Shown here piece after piece: positions 41,403-58,224 of a DNA stretch of 64,000 nucleotides. A model generated the notes under the pieces. The model had not been told where the DNA came from. It searched no databases and was given only the letters and a program-made list of their open reading frames with translations. Source of the DNA: Rhabditophanes sp. KR3021 (lineage: Eukaryota; Nematoda; Chromadorea; Rhabditida; Alloionematidae); NCBI GenBank assembly GCA_963281155.1, contig CAUJLY010000006.1, forward strand, positions 6,758,001 to 6,822,000, read 5' to 3'. The position numbers were made by a program, and so were the translations under genes. The first letter of the stretch is position 1; every line of letters begins with the position of its first letter.

Positions 41403-42699
41403 AAGCGATCTTATCCAATTAATCATATTCTTTTGACTATCAAAACTTTAAAAGTCAATGAAAAAAATTATTTTTATGTCTTTTATGGTAATTAGACATT
41501 ACGTATTAATTAGCATTTATATTGTATAATATGATAATGTCTCAAAGATTTTAACTTTGGAGGTTTCTTTTAAATTATTATTTGTCAATAGCATAATTAC
41601 ATTTTTATAAAAATAAAGTACATGAATTTTCGATGTTGTTTGTGAACGACAAAATGTAGATGCTAAATAATGGAGAATCTTACATTAGCAGAGTCTGAAT
41701 TTTGAAAGGTAATACGATATCAAAACAAAATATTTGATCAAAGAAACATTATATTATAGATATTATAGTTATTGATGTTGCAACGCTAGATTAACACAGC
41801 TATTAAACTGTTTTGATTAATTTTTCGTTAACAGAAACAATATATGCCATCCACATATATAGTAGTGACCTTTCCCTTTAACATCCAAATAGCCGTTGAT
41901 ACTGTTTAGTGATATGTACAAATAACATAGTTGTTCCAATGGGCCCACGTTAAGGTAAACAGTATGTGCGTCCATTTCATCTATACCTTAACCAGGACCT
42001 TCTTTCTGTATTTGTTAGTTTGTATGTATATACGTATATTTGTTGATTGTCCACTCTTCTAGACTTTACCAATAATCGTTATTTAAGATTTATCAAATAT
42101 TTATAGACAATATGCAAATTTTTGACTCAAATAAATACCTATGTTGAGAATAACCTATTTTCATCATCGTACAAATTGATGATGACTCAATGTATATATA
42201 TTCATATTCACCCACACTTTGCTTATCAAGCATCTAAACTTTTGTAAATTCTAGTACAAAATATTCATCAATACCTTTGAACACTTTAGTATCTGTAAAT
42301 GAATTATTTTATATCCTATCACATATATTAAGATATTTACCCAGTTAGACAAAAATTTAATATTAAAAACTTTGACAATCATTGACCATATAAGTTTAAG
42401 CTGATATCGATCATCAAGTGCTACACACATTTACTTTTTACAGTGAATCGAAGTAACAACAAAAGGGAAATGCAGTCTTAAAAAAACTTTGATGTTGTTC
42501 TTATCTCAGATCTTTAGTAGTTCAACATTTATTAGTATGTGGTAATAAGTAAGTAATGACTTTTGACCATTTCTGAAGTTTATATCACCTTTCATTGACC
42601 TTTTACGTTTTTCCATGTTTTGTTTGTGTATGATTGCTCGGTTTAAATATATTTATAAGCGTGACTAATCCTTGTTTAATTCCAATATCACATTTTAGA
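41403..42699. other. Intergenic DNA
   Basis: AT-rich, no gene recognised. CACATTTTAG directly before the M6 start ATG at 42700 is a spliced-leader-like acceptor. Confidence 0.5.
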
Positions 42700-43709
42700 A
42701 TGAATTACCGACAAACAAATGACCCATTTACAAATGCCATTCCACTAAAGTCACAAAAGGACAATTGGTTTCGAAGGATCCCGTTTGCTTCAATTGTGGC
42801 ATTGCTAATGTGCATAACAGGAGTAATTATGTTTGCGTGTATGATGATTTGGTCCTTTAATGCCTCAGTTGAACAGTCCCGTCGAGCTTTGCATATTGAC
42901 AATTTGCCCTGGCTAGACAAAATTCGTATTTTTTTCATAGCCTTAACAGGTATCATGATTTTAATATCAATCTTCATGCTAATCGTGGGGATAATGAGTA
43001 CGGGCTCAACGAGGGAAAAGCTCTACAAAAATGATTGTGCAAGGAGCAGTGGAAGATTTTCATGTGCAGCCGCCATCATTATTAGTTATTTGTCGAATAT
43101 CTTTTGGTATCTAATTATATCCCTGTCATCCATTTTATGCTTCATTTACTATATATTCTTACATTTGTGTTTCTCATTATCATCATACAATTCATCCAAT
43201 TGTCTTGATTTTACTCTTTTCAAACCCTTTGTAAAGGAATACTCCAATGCCGTAAGTCCAAAAATCATCTATTTACATAATCCCATTTCCAGCCATTAAT
43301 TCTTTGCGGTGGTGATGTGCAACAATTTTGTGCATTAACAAACACAGTTTTTACCTGGTACATAGTTGGATTTGTGGGAAGTATAATTGTTTCAATGGGT
43401 TTGACCAATTTTATGATTTGTAATGCGTCAAATTACGCTCAAATCAGTAACGATAAAAGATATCTCGAAATAAAGGAACTGTGCTTGTATGAAGATTCTC
43501 TTATTGAACAAGCAAAAAAACCTTTGCGACATAATCAACCATATATACCCGCGGAAAATACAAATCCTTATATTACGGAGGAAAGACGGAAGAATCAAAA
43601 CTTCAACAATATATACGGGCATAATGATAATGTCTATAGACAAGGAGCGCCATACAATACTAATCACGGAAGGAACAATGGTTATCGTAGATCTTATCAT
43701 CAAACTTAG
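42700..43709 (+). CDS. M6/PLP-family proteolipid membrane glycoprotein
   Basis: Four-helix tetraspan protein of the myelin proteolipid/M6 family, found in neuronal and other plasma membranes. Exons 42700-43251 and 43293-43709 join in phase 0 to give 322 residues; the ATG lies one base after the acceptor TTTTAG. Family signs are the N-terminal WFRRIPFASIVALLM entering helix 1 (about 30-52), helix 2 (about 82-104) followed by STGSTREKLY, helix 3 (about 126-155), a large extracellular loop with Cys (SNCLDF, ILCGG, QFCALTN) and helix 4 (about 203-226) ending NFMICNASNYA. The cytoplasmic tail of about 95 residues is Asn/Tyr-rich and longer than in vertebrate M6. AATAAA occurs about 180 bases after the stop. 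The orthologous role in invertebrates is poorly defined; membrane and neurite function is inferred. Confidence 0.85.
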
Positions 43710-46032
43710 TTCCTACCTCATTCCTAAAAGAAATAATCTACTCAACTAATCACTCACAAAAATAATCATAATTTATTAAACGTGTAGTTATACATACTTA
43801 TAAAGGCAATTCTCAATAAGTTTTTATGTCTGTAATATAAAGAAAGTTTTCCTGCAAATATTGTTAGATTGTAATATTAGATAATAATAAAGATGTAACA
43901 ATTAATTAATTTGACGTGATCCATTGATTTTATTTTATTTATCTTAATTTAAGTTTGCACAAAATAGAGTTACATTTTGAAAATTGCTTTGTAGAGGTAA
44001 TTATTCTTTTGAAAAACAAGGTCATGTTTTTAATTTCCTTATTGATTCTGTCAAAAATTGACTTTACAATTTTACTTAAACTTATTTTGACAATATTATA
44101 TATCTTGTCGAAAATTGCCTAAATGGTGGTTCGATATTTGTTTACTTGAAAAAGCTTTACAGTTAGATAACAAAACTTTAATAGTTTTTGAAATTAATTT
44201 TATCAAAAACATATTATTCTATTTATATTAACTTTTTTAATTATTCAATGTCTATTCTTTAAAATTATGTCTCAGCCACCATCTCTTTCCCAATAAAATA
44301 AATGGATTAAATCATTTTAATCTAAGGAACATTATCACTCTTCTACTTCTCTTAAATTTGACTTTTAGCAACAATTGTGTGATCTCATGATGATCATAAA
44401 GTTGTCATTTAGATCATGATTGCGCTATGTTTTAATTAGTACTATAAAAAGCCTATTTTGATCAGGTTTACAAGATAATTTTTATTGAAAATTCACATCG
44501 TAATCATTATTAGAGTGATGTAATTAATAAATGTATGGGAATACGAAAAAAAAGTTAAGAAATGATGACTGTAAAGATTACCTACTTTTCAAACATGATT
44601 CACTTTTTTGGTGAATAAAGCCATTAACAACAATTTTTAATTAAAGTAATTTTTATTATCCAGTAGCTCGTTGTAACATAAAGAAGCAGCATGCTCAAAG
44701 GATAATATATGTATCTCAGCCAGACCATTAAATTTAACACTAGAGTAAGTTAGTTGAAATATTTTTAGTAGCCTTAAGCATTCTGGGTTTAGATGATGTA
44801 TATGGATGTATGAGGAAAGAAGATGATATGCATAATTCATCATTGTTTAAAATATAACTATTCATGAAAGACCTTAAAATCAGCATATGCCTTCAACATC
44901 TATTCTATTGAAATTTGAAATTTCATCTATATTTATCTAGACGCATATCCATTGTCCATTACAACAATCTTCATTATCTCTTTAATCAAAAATTGTCATA
45001 CTTACTTACACTACCATCAGATAGATCTTTACTCACATATTATTCACTTTTCGCAGAGGATGTTATTTAAAAAGCTATTATATTTATATTGTTTAAAACG
45101 CATATATTTAATTGATATGAGTATGTTATATGTTCATAGAATTTTTATAAATAACTTTATCAAGGATGAATATATTTTAACCCTTACTTAAATCATTTTC
45201 TTGGTAAACTTTTTCATATACGAAATTACGTTGTTTATTGTAGTCAATATTGGGTGAACATATATTTATGTACATTTTACTATTATTTTTACTAGCAAAT
45301 ATTCTTATACAATCATTTTTGTACTAATAGTTTTTTTAGCCTTCTAAGATAATTGTTTCGAACAAATATTTACTACTTCCTTTCAACATTTGTATTACCT
45401 CAATATCATTCCATTTATCGATAAATCTTAATTAATGCCAAACATTATTGTTCATAATTTTGGACAGATACATTATCTTTATTAGTAAATGTATAAAAGC
45501 AAACAATTTTTTGTTGGCATCATTAGGATTTGACATTATTTTAAATGTATGTAGTACTTAAAGCAGCAGAAACAACCTTTCATTAAGATTACATATATTA
45601 TGTTCATAAAAGGAAGTACATATTCATCGACATATATCTTCTCTTCTCAGCTTAATTAGTTTTCTAAAAATAAATATGAGATGGTACACTATATATAAAT
45701 TAATTTCACTATTAATTATGTTGATTTTTATTTTGATCCATCTAAAGATTTTTTTAAATTGACAACCAAAAATAATGTATTATACTCTATCTTGACAATT
45801 TTTATTTTTTAACAATATAATGAATCATTTTTAACTTGAGCGTTGTTTTTAATAAAATTACTGTAGGTAACTTTGCAAAACTTTTTATCGTCTAACAGAA
45901 TATAACTTTTTATTACATATGGTTGGAAGAAAAGTTCATATGGTTTGTCTTACTTTTGTTTTGCTTAAAATTCTACTTGTATCAGTAAAAAGTGGTTTGT
46001 CCACTTAATTGTATAGGACTATAAAGATTTAT
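43710..46032. other. Intergenic DNA
   Basis: AT-rich. A 68-codon minus-strand frame (44637-44843) has a less biased composition than most chance frames (it contains HHLNPECLRLLKIF) but has no supporting context; not called. Confidence 0.45.
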
Positions 46033-46102
46033 TTAAACAAAACAACACTGATTTCCGCAATGTACTGGATATTTACGATCAAACACACAAATTATATAAC
46101 AT
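46033..46102 (-). CDS. Candidate Cys-rich terminal exon
   Basis: After an excellent acceptor (ATATTTTTTGCAG, minus strand) a 70-base exon entered in phase 2 reads CYIICVFDRKYPVHCGNQCC and two more residues before TAA. Five Cys in 22 residues with a CC pair suggest the tail of a small disulfide-bonded secreted protein. The first exon was not found; a short ATG frame at about 46.2-46.3 kb (MYTEDELQIISFNVLW) does not match in phase. It could be chance. Confidence 0.3.
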
Positions 46103-47287
46103 CTGCAAAAAATATATGGATATACTTTAGCATGATCTAGGATAAAAATTTGAAAGGGATGTCTTTCTATGTGGAAAAATACATAAAATATAATTTGTGA
46201 TGGGATACAAGTGTCCAAAGCACATTAAAGCTTATTATTTGGAGCTCGTCTTCAGTATACATTTTTATTAACCATTCAATTTTAATAGTTTATGCTAGAA
46301 TACACATGTACACATAAATGGAGGAGAATGTCTTTTTTGATTAAATTGAAAGGCATCTTTACTTACTTAATTCGTTTCATTAGTCGTCTAAGCGATTCTT
46401 TGAACTTCCTCTAAAAAATGACTACAATTTATTCTCTTTAAAACAAACATTGCCACACTTTGCGATACTAGTTTACCATTAAAGGATTTATCATCCTATT
46501 ATACATATTGACATCATTTGTTTTATGTTATACTTTTTCTGTTTTATATGTTATCATTAAAAAATATTGTTTGTGACTAGTTTATTAAACTTCCTTTTTT
46601 CAATGTATTCAGGTGATCTATATATTTCCTTTACAAATAAATTATTACAATTGACCATCCATAAATTACAATGACTAATGCTTTAACTAATTATATTCTT
46701 CTTAATATTTAGTTTGGAAATTTTAGTGTTTGTTTTGTGTCTAAAAAGGATTTATTTCTACCAAAGTATTCATTTAATATTAAGTTTTGCGGGTAAAAGA
46801 TAACTTTCCTAGATGTGAATCATACTTATTTTTGCAAAAAATATTTAAATTTACAAAATAGATAAAAAATAAACATACTATGACATTCAAACAGGTATTA
46901 AATCTTCATTTAACAAATATTGGTTAATAATTAAAATAAAACATATTTATAAATAATTTCCTTTATCCGGGGCAAACTTGACAATATTTTTTGTGACAAA
47001 ATAAACAATCGCCATTATCAAAAATTATTTATCTTGCCCAAATGACTTTTGATACTATCTAAAATATATAAAGTACACTTGTACATTTTCACCAACTTAT
47101 TTTTCATGGGAAAACGAAATCAAATCATATTGTTGAGCAATGATCTCAAAGATACACCAAAATAACTCTTTTTTATTATTTGTGAGATTTGAGAATGAGT
47201 TAATTGGAGAAAAGTTGAAGATGTTGAAAAACAAGAAGTGAACAACTTATATATATACATTTCTACCTAGTTTATTTAGCACACTCT
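46103..47287. other. Intergenic DNA
   Basis: AT-rich, no gene, repeat or RNA gene recognised. Confidence 0.45.
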
Positions 47288-47416
47288 CTATATATTCCCT
47301 TTTTCTATCCGATTAGCGCAACCCACACTGTCACTATCAAGTTCAATGTCCGAAGAAAGTATTCTCATTTCTGTTGTATTTACCTCGATTCTGTTTGTCG
47401 CCAAATATAATATAAT
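47288..47416 (-). CDS. Candidate C-terminal exon, unknown gene
   Basis: Follows the acceptor CTTTTATGCATAG on the minus strand and runs open for 42 codons to TAG, entered in phase 0. It reads IILYLATNRIEVNTTE and then RILSSDIELDSDSVGCA, an acidic Ser/Asp-rich tail with casein-kinase-like sites, ending NRIEKGNI. Composition is clearly unlike chance AT-rich frames. It would suit the cytoplasmic tail of a membrane protein (inference). Upstream exons are unknown; other minus-strand candidates lie at 47.9-48.1 and 49.3-49.7 kb. Confidence 0.4.
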   Translation of the reverse strand: MILYLATNRIEVNTTEMRILSSDIELDSDSVGCANRIEKGNI

Positions 47417-47875
47417 CTATGCATAAAAGATAAACATATAAATATATCAATCTACCTACTTTTGGTGAATACTTTATCAGGTAATAATGTCATAAATTTA
47501 AGCCTCTGCTTATTCAGACCATTTAAAATGTATTTGTTAGTAGATCAAAAGTGCCATTCTATTTCGAAGTATGGGCAATGTACTTATACCATGCTCTACA
47601 TCAATTTATTAATCTGCCATCATGCTATCCTATCAAATTGAATTGATTGTTAACTTTGTTTTTGGGATGCATTTATTGTTGGATATAATTATCAAAATAA
47701 TTTTTGTAGCTGAAGTTTATTTAACAAAACATGGATATATATCATTTTGATCATTAATATAAATACACAACAGAGCATACTCACAATAGTTTGTTTGCTA
47801 TAGGGTTCAAACACATTACTCATTAAAAACAAACTATGTCAAAAATATTTATATATTTAAATTGTTACTATTTAT
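47417..47875. other. Intergenic or intronic DNA
   Basis: AT-rich. A short minus-strand frame near 47.50-47.56 kb (HGISTLPILRNRM) may be another exon but has no clear acceptor. Confidence 0.35.
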
Positions 47876-48141
47876 CTACATAAGATGGCCCATCTGTTTA
47901 TACAATTCACATTGAGGTTCTTCATTTAAATGCGACCATTCATTCAATCTTCTATTTTTTATGGTAATTTGTGTAACAGTTACACTTTTGTAACCGTAGC
48001 ATTTAGATTTTTGTAATATCATGTACCGTTTTTTGCAATTGTACTTGGAACTTCTATTCACCATTGTATATTCATCAAAACAGATGCAAACGAACACATA
48101 CACTGCACCTGGACGATAAGGAACGAATACGGTTAGGTATA
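47876..48141 (-). CDS. Candidate Cys-containing terminal exon, unknown gene
   Basis: Open for 87 codons on the minus strand after CCAG at 48142, ending in TAG. The reading begins YLTVFVPYRPGAVYVFVCIC and continues through alternating hydrophobic and polar strands with Cys (KYNCKKRY, SKCYGYKSVTVTQ) to EEPQCELYKQMGHLM. The pattern suits a beta-rich extracellular or secreted domain with disulfides. The acceptor lacks a pyrimidine tract, which weakens it. No family is recognised. Confidence 0.35.
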
Positions 48142-49348
48142 CTGGTTTACCGGTTTAAGCAGAACATTTGTAGTAATAGTGGTTGTTTATTTGGATCAGA
48201 TTAAGCCAAGACTAAACTACTCATCGATATTATACTCATACACACATCACAGCTTGACCATTAAAGTTTATTACAAAAATATAATGGTCTCCAATTAAAA
48301 AAAGTTAATTTTGTCTAGCCACATCATGTATAAGTTATGCATTTGTAGTAATAGGTAGCGAACCTACTAAACTAGTTGCGAGGCTTATCTTTTTATAAAT
48401 ACCACACCATTTTTTAATACATTTCCTTGGTCTTATAAACAAGACAAACCCAAAATTGTTAATCGTTCTAGTTCCTTTTTTTAATCATTTATTTTAGAAA
48501 TTGTGCATACGCATGCTAACTTTAATACATATTATTTTATGATAATACGTCCATTTGGTCACTTAATATTTTTTCATTCATTCTGTCGCTTCTTTTCTCT
48601 CAACATTTTATTGGAAGTAATGATGTGTAGTTTAAAACGTCTTAATAACTACTACAATTTGTGCCTTCAAAAATTAATCAAAGAAGTGTGGTTATTTATT
48701 TTCATTAGGACCAGCTAAATGCAAATGTATAAGTGTATATGTTTTATACATATTCAATTTCTACAAGCAAAAATTGTCTTTTTTCTTAAGTAAACTTCTT
48801 GATGACTTTTTATTTTACTAACATCCAATCATTCACTAACTAATACATGATGTCTTTATACTAGAAAATAGATGTTAATACAACCAAAAATTTCTAGATT
48901 TCTTGATTATCAGTACCAATAATATCAGCATCAAAATATTTAACTCAGATTTTAAAAAAGCATTCTTATGTAACTTCAAAAATATGAATGTATGTATCAA
49001 CGAACTATTATTTACTTTTATTAATTCAAATTTTTAGTCTTTACTGATAATAACTTTTGTAAAGTAATAGCCACAAAGACACTCATGGTTGTTATCGCTT
49101 TATACTTAAATTACCAACGATATAATGACTCTTCTGTCCTTTCAATTTTAGCATTAACGTAAATTAATATCGATATACATGATATTTTAATATAAATACA
49201 GTGTCCATTTTATTATCAAACGTTAGAAAAGTTTGATTAAATTACATCACATGCTTATTGTGTCCCAGTAAATAATAACTCGCGATCTGGAGTTTTAATC
49301 TGCCTACATTTTATTTATTACTCACAATTCATGTATGCGTTCCTATGT
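48142..49348. other. Intergenic or intronic DNA
   Basis: AT-rich; a 71-codon plus-strand frame at 48503-48718 is hydrophobic and chance-like. Nothing else recognised. Confidence 0.4.
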
Positions 49349-49694
49349 TTATTTATGACCAAAGTATAAGTTCGCATTTGGATGATCTAAACAAAAATTA
49401 CATTAATAACAGACCTCTCCAATCAGTGTCAAATTTTCTGTTTATAAATATTGAATGTCTTGGATGCAATGTGTTTATACACGTCAGCTACATCATACTT
49501 CGCTTTATTAGTATTAAAGTAGCAATTATGTCTAAAAAATCATTTTTGATATCAGACATTTTCACACACTTCCTTTGTTCATTACGGAGTTTGGTAGATT
49601 ATGGTCATTATTCCCAATTCCATTATTTATTAAACTGCCAATTGAATCGTATCTACGTGTATTGTATACCATGAGGTAGTGAAATGTGTCAAAC
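49349..49694 (-). CDS. Last two exons of an unknown gene
   Basis: A textbook acceptor (TTTTATTTTTTTTCCAG, minus strand) precedes exon 49694-49570, entered in phase 2, reading FDTFHYLMVYNTRRYDSIGS and then an Asn/Gly-rich stretch ending NLPNSVMNKG. A possible donor GTGTGT joins in phase 1 to 49386-49349 (acceptor TTTTTGTTTAG), reading HPNANLYFGHK and TAA. If the donor is not used, the frame stops two codons later. The reverse strand carries a 109-codon open frame here, which I regard as its shadow. The 5' part of the gene was not found. Confidence 0.4.
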
Positions 49695-53896
<4,202 letters not shown>

Positions 53897-54975
53897 AGAT
53901 ATTCATCAACTACATATAAATTTAACATAAACATTTTTTATAGCATATTTTGGTCAAAGTATCGCGCATTATTTATCTGAATTACCTTTAATATTAAAGA
54001 TATTTTGTTTTTCTGTCACCGAATTGAAGGGATATACATTTTGATGAGATCAATTAACATTAATTGAAATATCAAAATATACTTTTTGATTTTAATGGCA
54101 TTAAACACCTATATATTTAAATCAAAAAATTGTATCTTGTTTCATCACTAACTATTGTAAACATTCTTTAACTTTATCTATTTTCAATTGTGACATATAA
54201 AATTAGCCTTCAAATTAAAAATTTCGTTTATATCTTTATAATATCAATTTTAACTAGGAAGATGTTTTGCTTGATTCGTCAATTAATGTGTATATGACTT
54301 TAAAACATATTTCTAAATAATAATTCAGATGATTCATGTTTAAACAAGTTTAAATTAATAAATATTTAAAAAAGACATCTTTGTATTTTATAATACTTTA
54401 TTATAAAAAAATACATGGTTGAATTACTTCAAAGTAAAATCAACTTTTAATATCTTAACTTCTGATATTGCAAATTGCTTATAATTCCTACCAAACAAAA
54501 GTGAGTTATTCAAATTTTATAGGGTAGGCAGCACTTGGAGGACATTTATCTATTCTACTCAAGGATTACTAGTCATGGGATGGTTATTATTTGTAGGGAT
54601 AAAACTAGATCAAAATGCATATTGATCGTACCATATTTCGATATAACTAAAATTGTTGCAGTCTTTAAAGTTATTCACATATAAATCTTTTAGTTATCAT
54701 AAAGTTTACAACATATATTTGTGACCAAAAATAAGAACTCCTGCAATATTATTATAATGTGGCGTATACTCCCAATCATATTATATTCCTGTGAGTTAAC
54801 TTCAAAATTCTGATTTTTTGGATATTACATTCACATAGCATGTACGTGATTTATTTCGAAAATGTCCATGTTTTATTCCCCTATATTAAAAATCATGATA
54901 TTATAAGGCAATTTAATAACATTTTTTAAATATTTAGCTATTCACAGCTTTCAATCATTATTTTATATCAACAAA
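53897..54975. other. Intergenic DNA
   Basis: AT-rich, no feature recognised. Confidence 0.5.
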
Positions 54976-55393
54976 ATGATAATTGGTAATTGTGATTAGA
55001 TTGAGTTAATTCTAAAAATGAATAAAATAGGTGACATATTTTAACACTCTTTGGTTTAGTTCTTTTGATTAATCAAATATCATCTGTATCAATTGATGGG
55101 CCAGTAATTACAATTGAAAAGGAGGAAATTATTCCGAAAGAATTCTTTAACAATGGTAAATATTTATTCGAATTTGAGAACATTATATAGTATTTTTAGT
55201 CGATCCAACAATAGAAATTCACAACAAAGAAGAAAGATTGCCCATCTCAACAACAACCAAATTTATTCAAGCCACAATAACGCCACCACTCCCAACCACA
55301 AGATCAAGTTTATCAAATCGTAACAGTCAAACAGCCATTTCAGTAATCATGCTAAGTATTTTTTATTTCACCTTAAAGCATCTAACTACGTAA
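54976..55393 (+). CDS. Small Thr-rich membrane or GPI-type protein
   Basis: Proposed model: a 10-base first coding exon 54976-54985 (ATGATAATTG, donor GTAATT), then 55060-55155 (acceptor TTTGGTTTAG) and 55200-55393 (acceptor TATTTTTAG). It gives 99 residues in consistent phase. The start MIIVLLINQISSVS looks like a signal peptide. A polar middle (VITIEKEEIIPKEFF, IEIHNKEERLP) leads to a Thr/Pro-rich stalk (TTTKFIQATITPPLPTT) and a hydrophobic C-terminus (AISVIMLSIFYFTL) suited to a transmembrane or GPI-addition segment. An alternative first exon with ATG at 55018 would need a 29-base intron, which is implausible. Family not recognised; surface location is inferred. Confidence 0.6.
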
Positions 55394-56823
55394 TTGCAAT
55401 TGTAACTTTCCAAGCCAAATGAAGTTTCAAAATATAATTCTACCATTACTCAACAATTTTTTGAACAATTATATTCTTTTTAATGCCTACACGTCAAAAT
55501 AATTTAAAAAACGTACAATCGCATTCTTATTATTTAGGAAAAATATACAAACATTTTGTGCGTAGTTATTTGTAACAATCACGTGTGTTATTTGTGGTAA
55601 AGTATGTAAATTATATATTATAAATAAAAAAGGTGTTTATATGTATGTTGATGATACCTCCGTTATCTACCTACACTCCATGTTATGAATGTAATGAAAA
55701 AGTATGAAATTAACAAAAAAGTTCATATCTTATCTATATGGGCAATTTATTTAAACTTGTAGTCGCATATACCAATTGTCGTTTTCTTTAATTAGTTATT
55801 GCTTTCAAAAGCATATATATTCATTCCTATATGTACATGCATACGTAGTGCATATATGCCTATATACACACGTTTTATATTAGATTACTTTTAATAATCG
55901 TTTCTCATTCGCTCCAAACATGAAATTAACCGTTTGTTCCCATTAATAAAGTTTGATCACAAAATGTGTCTGCCAAAATACTCTTACCAATCACCAACAG
56001 ATGTATTATCCCATTTGTTGGCGTAGATGTTTCATTTTTGTGTGTAACAAAAAATTTCACTTAGATATCACCAAGACACCCTAAATAGGAACAATCATTA
56101 TCGAATTTTACAACTTTTTATTTTACATTGAATCTATTCATTAAACTCCCTTCCCAAAAAAATCAAAAATGTGTCTCTTGTTTCTTCTAGAATTTTCTAT
56201 CCTAAAAACTGTGGATATTAATAATAATTATGTTATTTTATCACGCCATAATTGTTACAACCAAAACAATCTCTTCTATCGTTCACAATGTTATTTATTC
56301 ATTATCGTCAAAATGATATAAAATTTTTTGTTAGTTATGATTAAAGGTTTTTTAAATCACAAAAAAATATTTTCTATTTATTGTCGAAAATTGTTTTTTA
56401 AATATACATTAAATCATGAAATGATACCCTCCCTTCATAAACACCTCCCAAAACCGAAACTATTCCTTGTAAAATATAAATGTAATGCTCCGTAATAATT
56501 AGAATAAATTTTTATTGTTAAGGAATTCATTAATTGTTTTTATATCCGCCAGTTGACCTTTTACATATTCTCACAACGATAAAGAAAAATTGTTTGTTGG
56601 TATTGTGTATAGTAGACTATCACAGTGAAACCTATGTTTGGATATTCTAAGTGAGATGTTTTCTTTCTGCAATTTTGATGACTTTATCGTCGTTTATGTT
56701 GTTATATTTGAATTGTATTAAGTTAATTCTTCTCATTTTAGTCCATAACTTTCATATAATTTATTGATAAACTGGTACACGACATTTTTGTGGTAACAAA
56801 ATAAGAAGATACAACAAAAAAGT
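55394..56823. other. Intergenic DNA
   Basis: AT-rich with microsatellite-like TATA tracts; no gene supported. CTTCTCATTTTAG near 56741 may be a 5'UTR acceptor for the following gene. Confidence 0.5.
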
Positions 56824-58224
56824 ATGAGAAACTCAAGCTCTAACTCTACTCCTAGAAGAATCGGACCTCACTGTCCCGCATCTGTTTCTTCCCCAGCTTT
56901 ATCAGTGTACCAAGCATTAGGTGACAGCCGGGAACCACACGATGGCCAAGTCACTGTAGATATGTCTTGTTTGGATCAACGTGATTTCGCCAAAAGCATG
57001 AATGCTTTAAACATGCCCCGTTCATCTTCTCTATCCATAATATCAGACATTATTGAAAGACCGCACAATAGTGAAGCTAATCACGCCACAGAAACAATGC
57101 CCCTAACTTCTCCGAATGCAAATACATCTCACCATTCGGATTCTCACTCTGCTCAATCGGCACCTAATAACGGTGATGAATCACCCCCGGAAGGAGAACA
57201 ATACAATTCATTTAGTCATTATATTGTGGGTTTGATTGCTGAAGTTTATAGAATGCGGGATTATTACGGAATTGCTTCCACAAGTCAATCTTCCGATAGA
57301 GCAAGTTTGCTTTTAATTGAAATTTTAATTAGATTTTTTAGGTAGCTAATAGGAGTACACTCGGGTATTATTTATTATTGCCGATGCCTTTCTTGTTTTT
57401 AATTTTTGTGCAAAATTTTTTGGAAAATTATATGGCTGGCATCGGTGTTCTTTTGACATTTGTATCCCAAAGAATTTTATGTATGAGATTTGTAATTAAG
57501 TCTCAAAGTAGATTAAATTCACTTGCTTTAATCTTTTGGACAATAGTTAGAATTTTTGTCACCGTAAAATGCTTACACGTGGACTTTGTTTTCGATTCAA
57601 TATTATTTAAGGATGTAATTACCAGAGATGCCCCTATAACTGTTGGCGATACAATTTACAAAGTACTTGCGACAGATTTGTTGTTAATTGACGGAATAAT
57701 TGTTATCAAGATGATTGTATCCATGTTACCTTATATTCAACAATACAAAATTAGATGCATGTATCAATGGATTGAGTTTGTTGGACGGTTGTTTGGACAC
57801 TTTTTGCCAATGGCTCAATGGCTAGTGTACTTCCAATCATTTGTCCTATGCCTTCTCTATTCCGTCCTTAAACTTGGTTTCTCGATTCCACACTTTCAAA
57901 ACTTTGACAAGAGCTCAAGAAGAATTATTTCTTCTACTCCATTTCCTTCTAAAAAACCAAATCCAAGAGAATTGGAGAAAAATCCAGACTGTGGAATCTG
58001 CTTTGTTGGGTATAACTCTCCAGTTGAGGTAACTATTACCTGCCTTATTAAATTTATAATAAAATTAATCCTTTTAGCTCGCATGCGGACATATTTTCTG
58101 TAAAGAGTGCATTGCGACTTGGTTGGACAAAAAAGATACCTGTCCTTTGTGTAGAGACATCGTAGCCAACTTCAATAACGAATATAAGGATGGAATGACG
58201 ACAATGATTCATGCCATTTTTTAA
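56824..58224 (+). CDS. RNFT-type transmembrane RING E3 ubiquitin ligase
   Basis: Multi-pass membrane protein with a C-terminal RING finger, as in RNFT1/RNFT2 (ER-associated ubiquitin ligases). Model: exons 56824-57304, 57346-58028, 58078-58224; 436 residues. The N-terminal 140 residues are disordered and Ser/Asn/His-rich. At least five hydrophobic segments follow (for example [14 protein letters not shown] and a segment around [11 protein letters not shown]). The RING ligands are Cys376, Cys379, Cys391, His393, Cys396, Cys399, Cys410 and Cys413 in [16 protein letters not shown] and TCPLC, a complete C3HC4 set with Trp403. The first intron is the uncertain point: 57305-57345 (41 bases, AGGTAG acceptor) keeps the frame; other donors nearby are possible. 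The last intron, 58029-58077, is secure. Predicted role is ubiquitination at the ER membrane. Confidence 0.82.

Noticed and set aside
44637..44843. Minus-strand 68-codon frame with HHLNPECLRLLKIF
   Set aside because: Composition is fair, but there is no splice context, no motif and frames of this length are common here.
47346..47426. Plus-strand 26-residue frame MSEESILISVVFTSILF
   Set aside because: Lies opposite the minus-strand exon 47288-47416, whose acceptor and composition are better; its apparent coding look is probably a mirror effect.
49345..49674. Plus-strand 109-codon frame
   Set aside because: Largely antisense to the minus-strand exon 49570-49694 that has a far better acceptor; the remainder is hydrophobic and chance-like.
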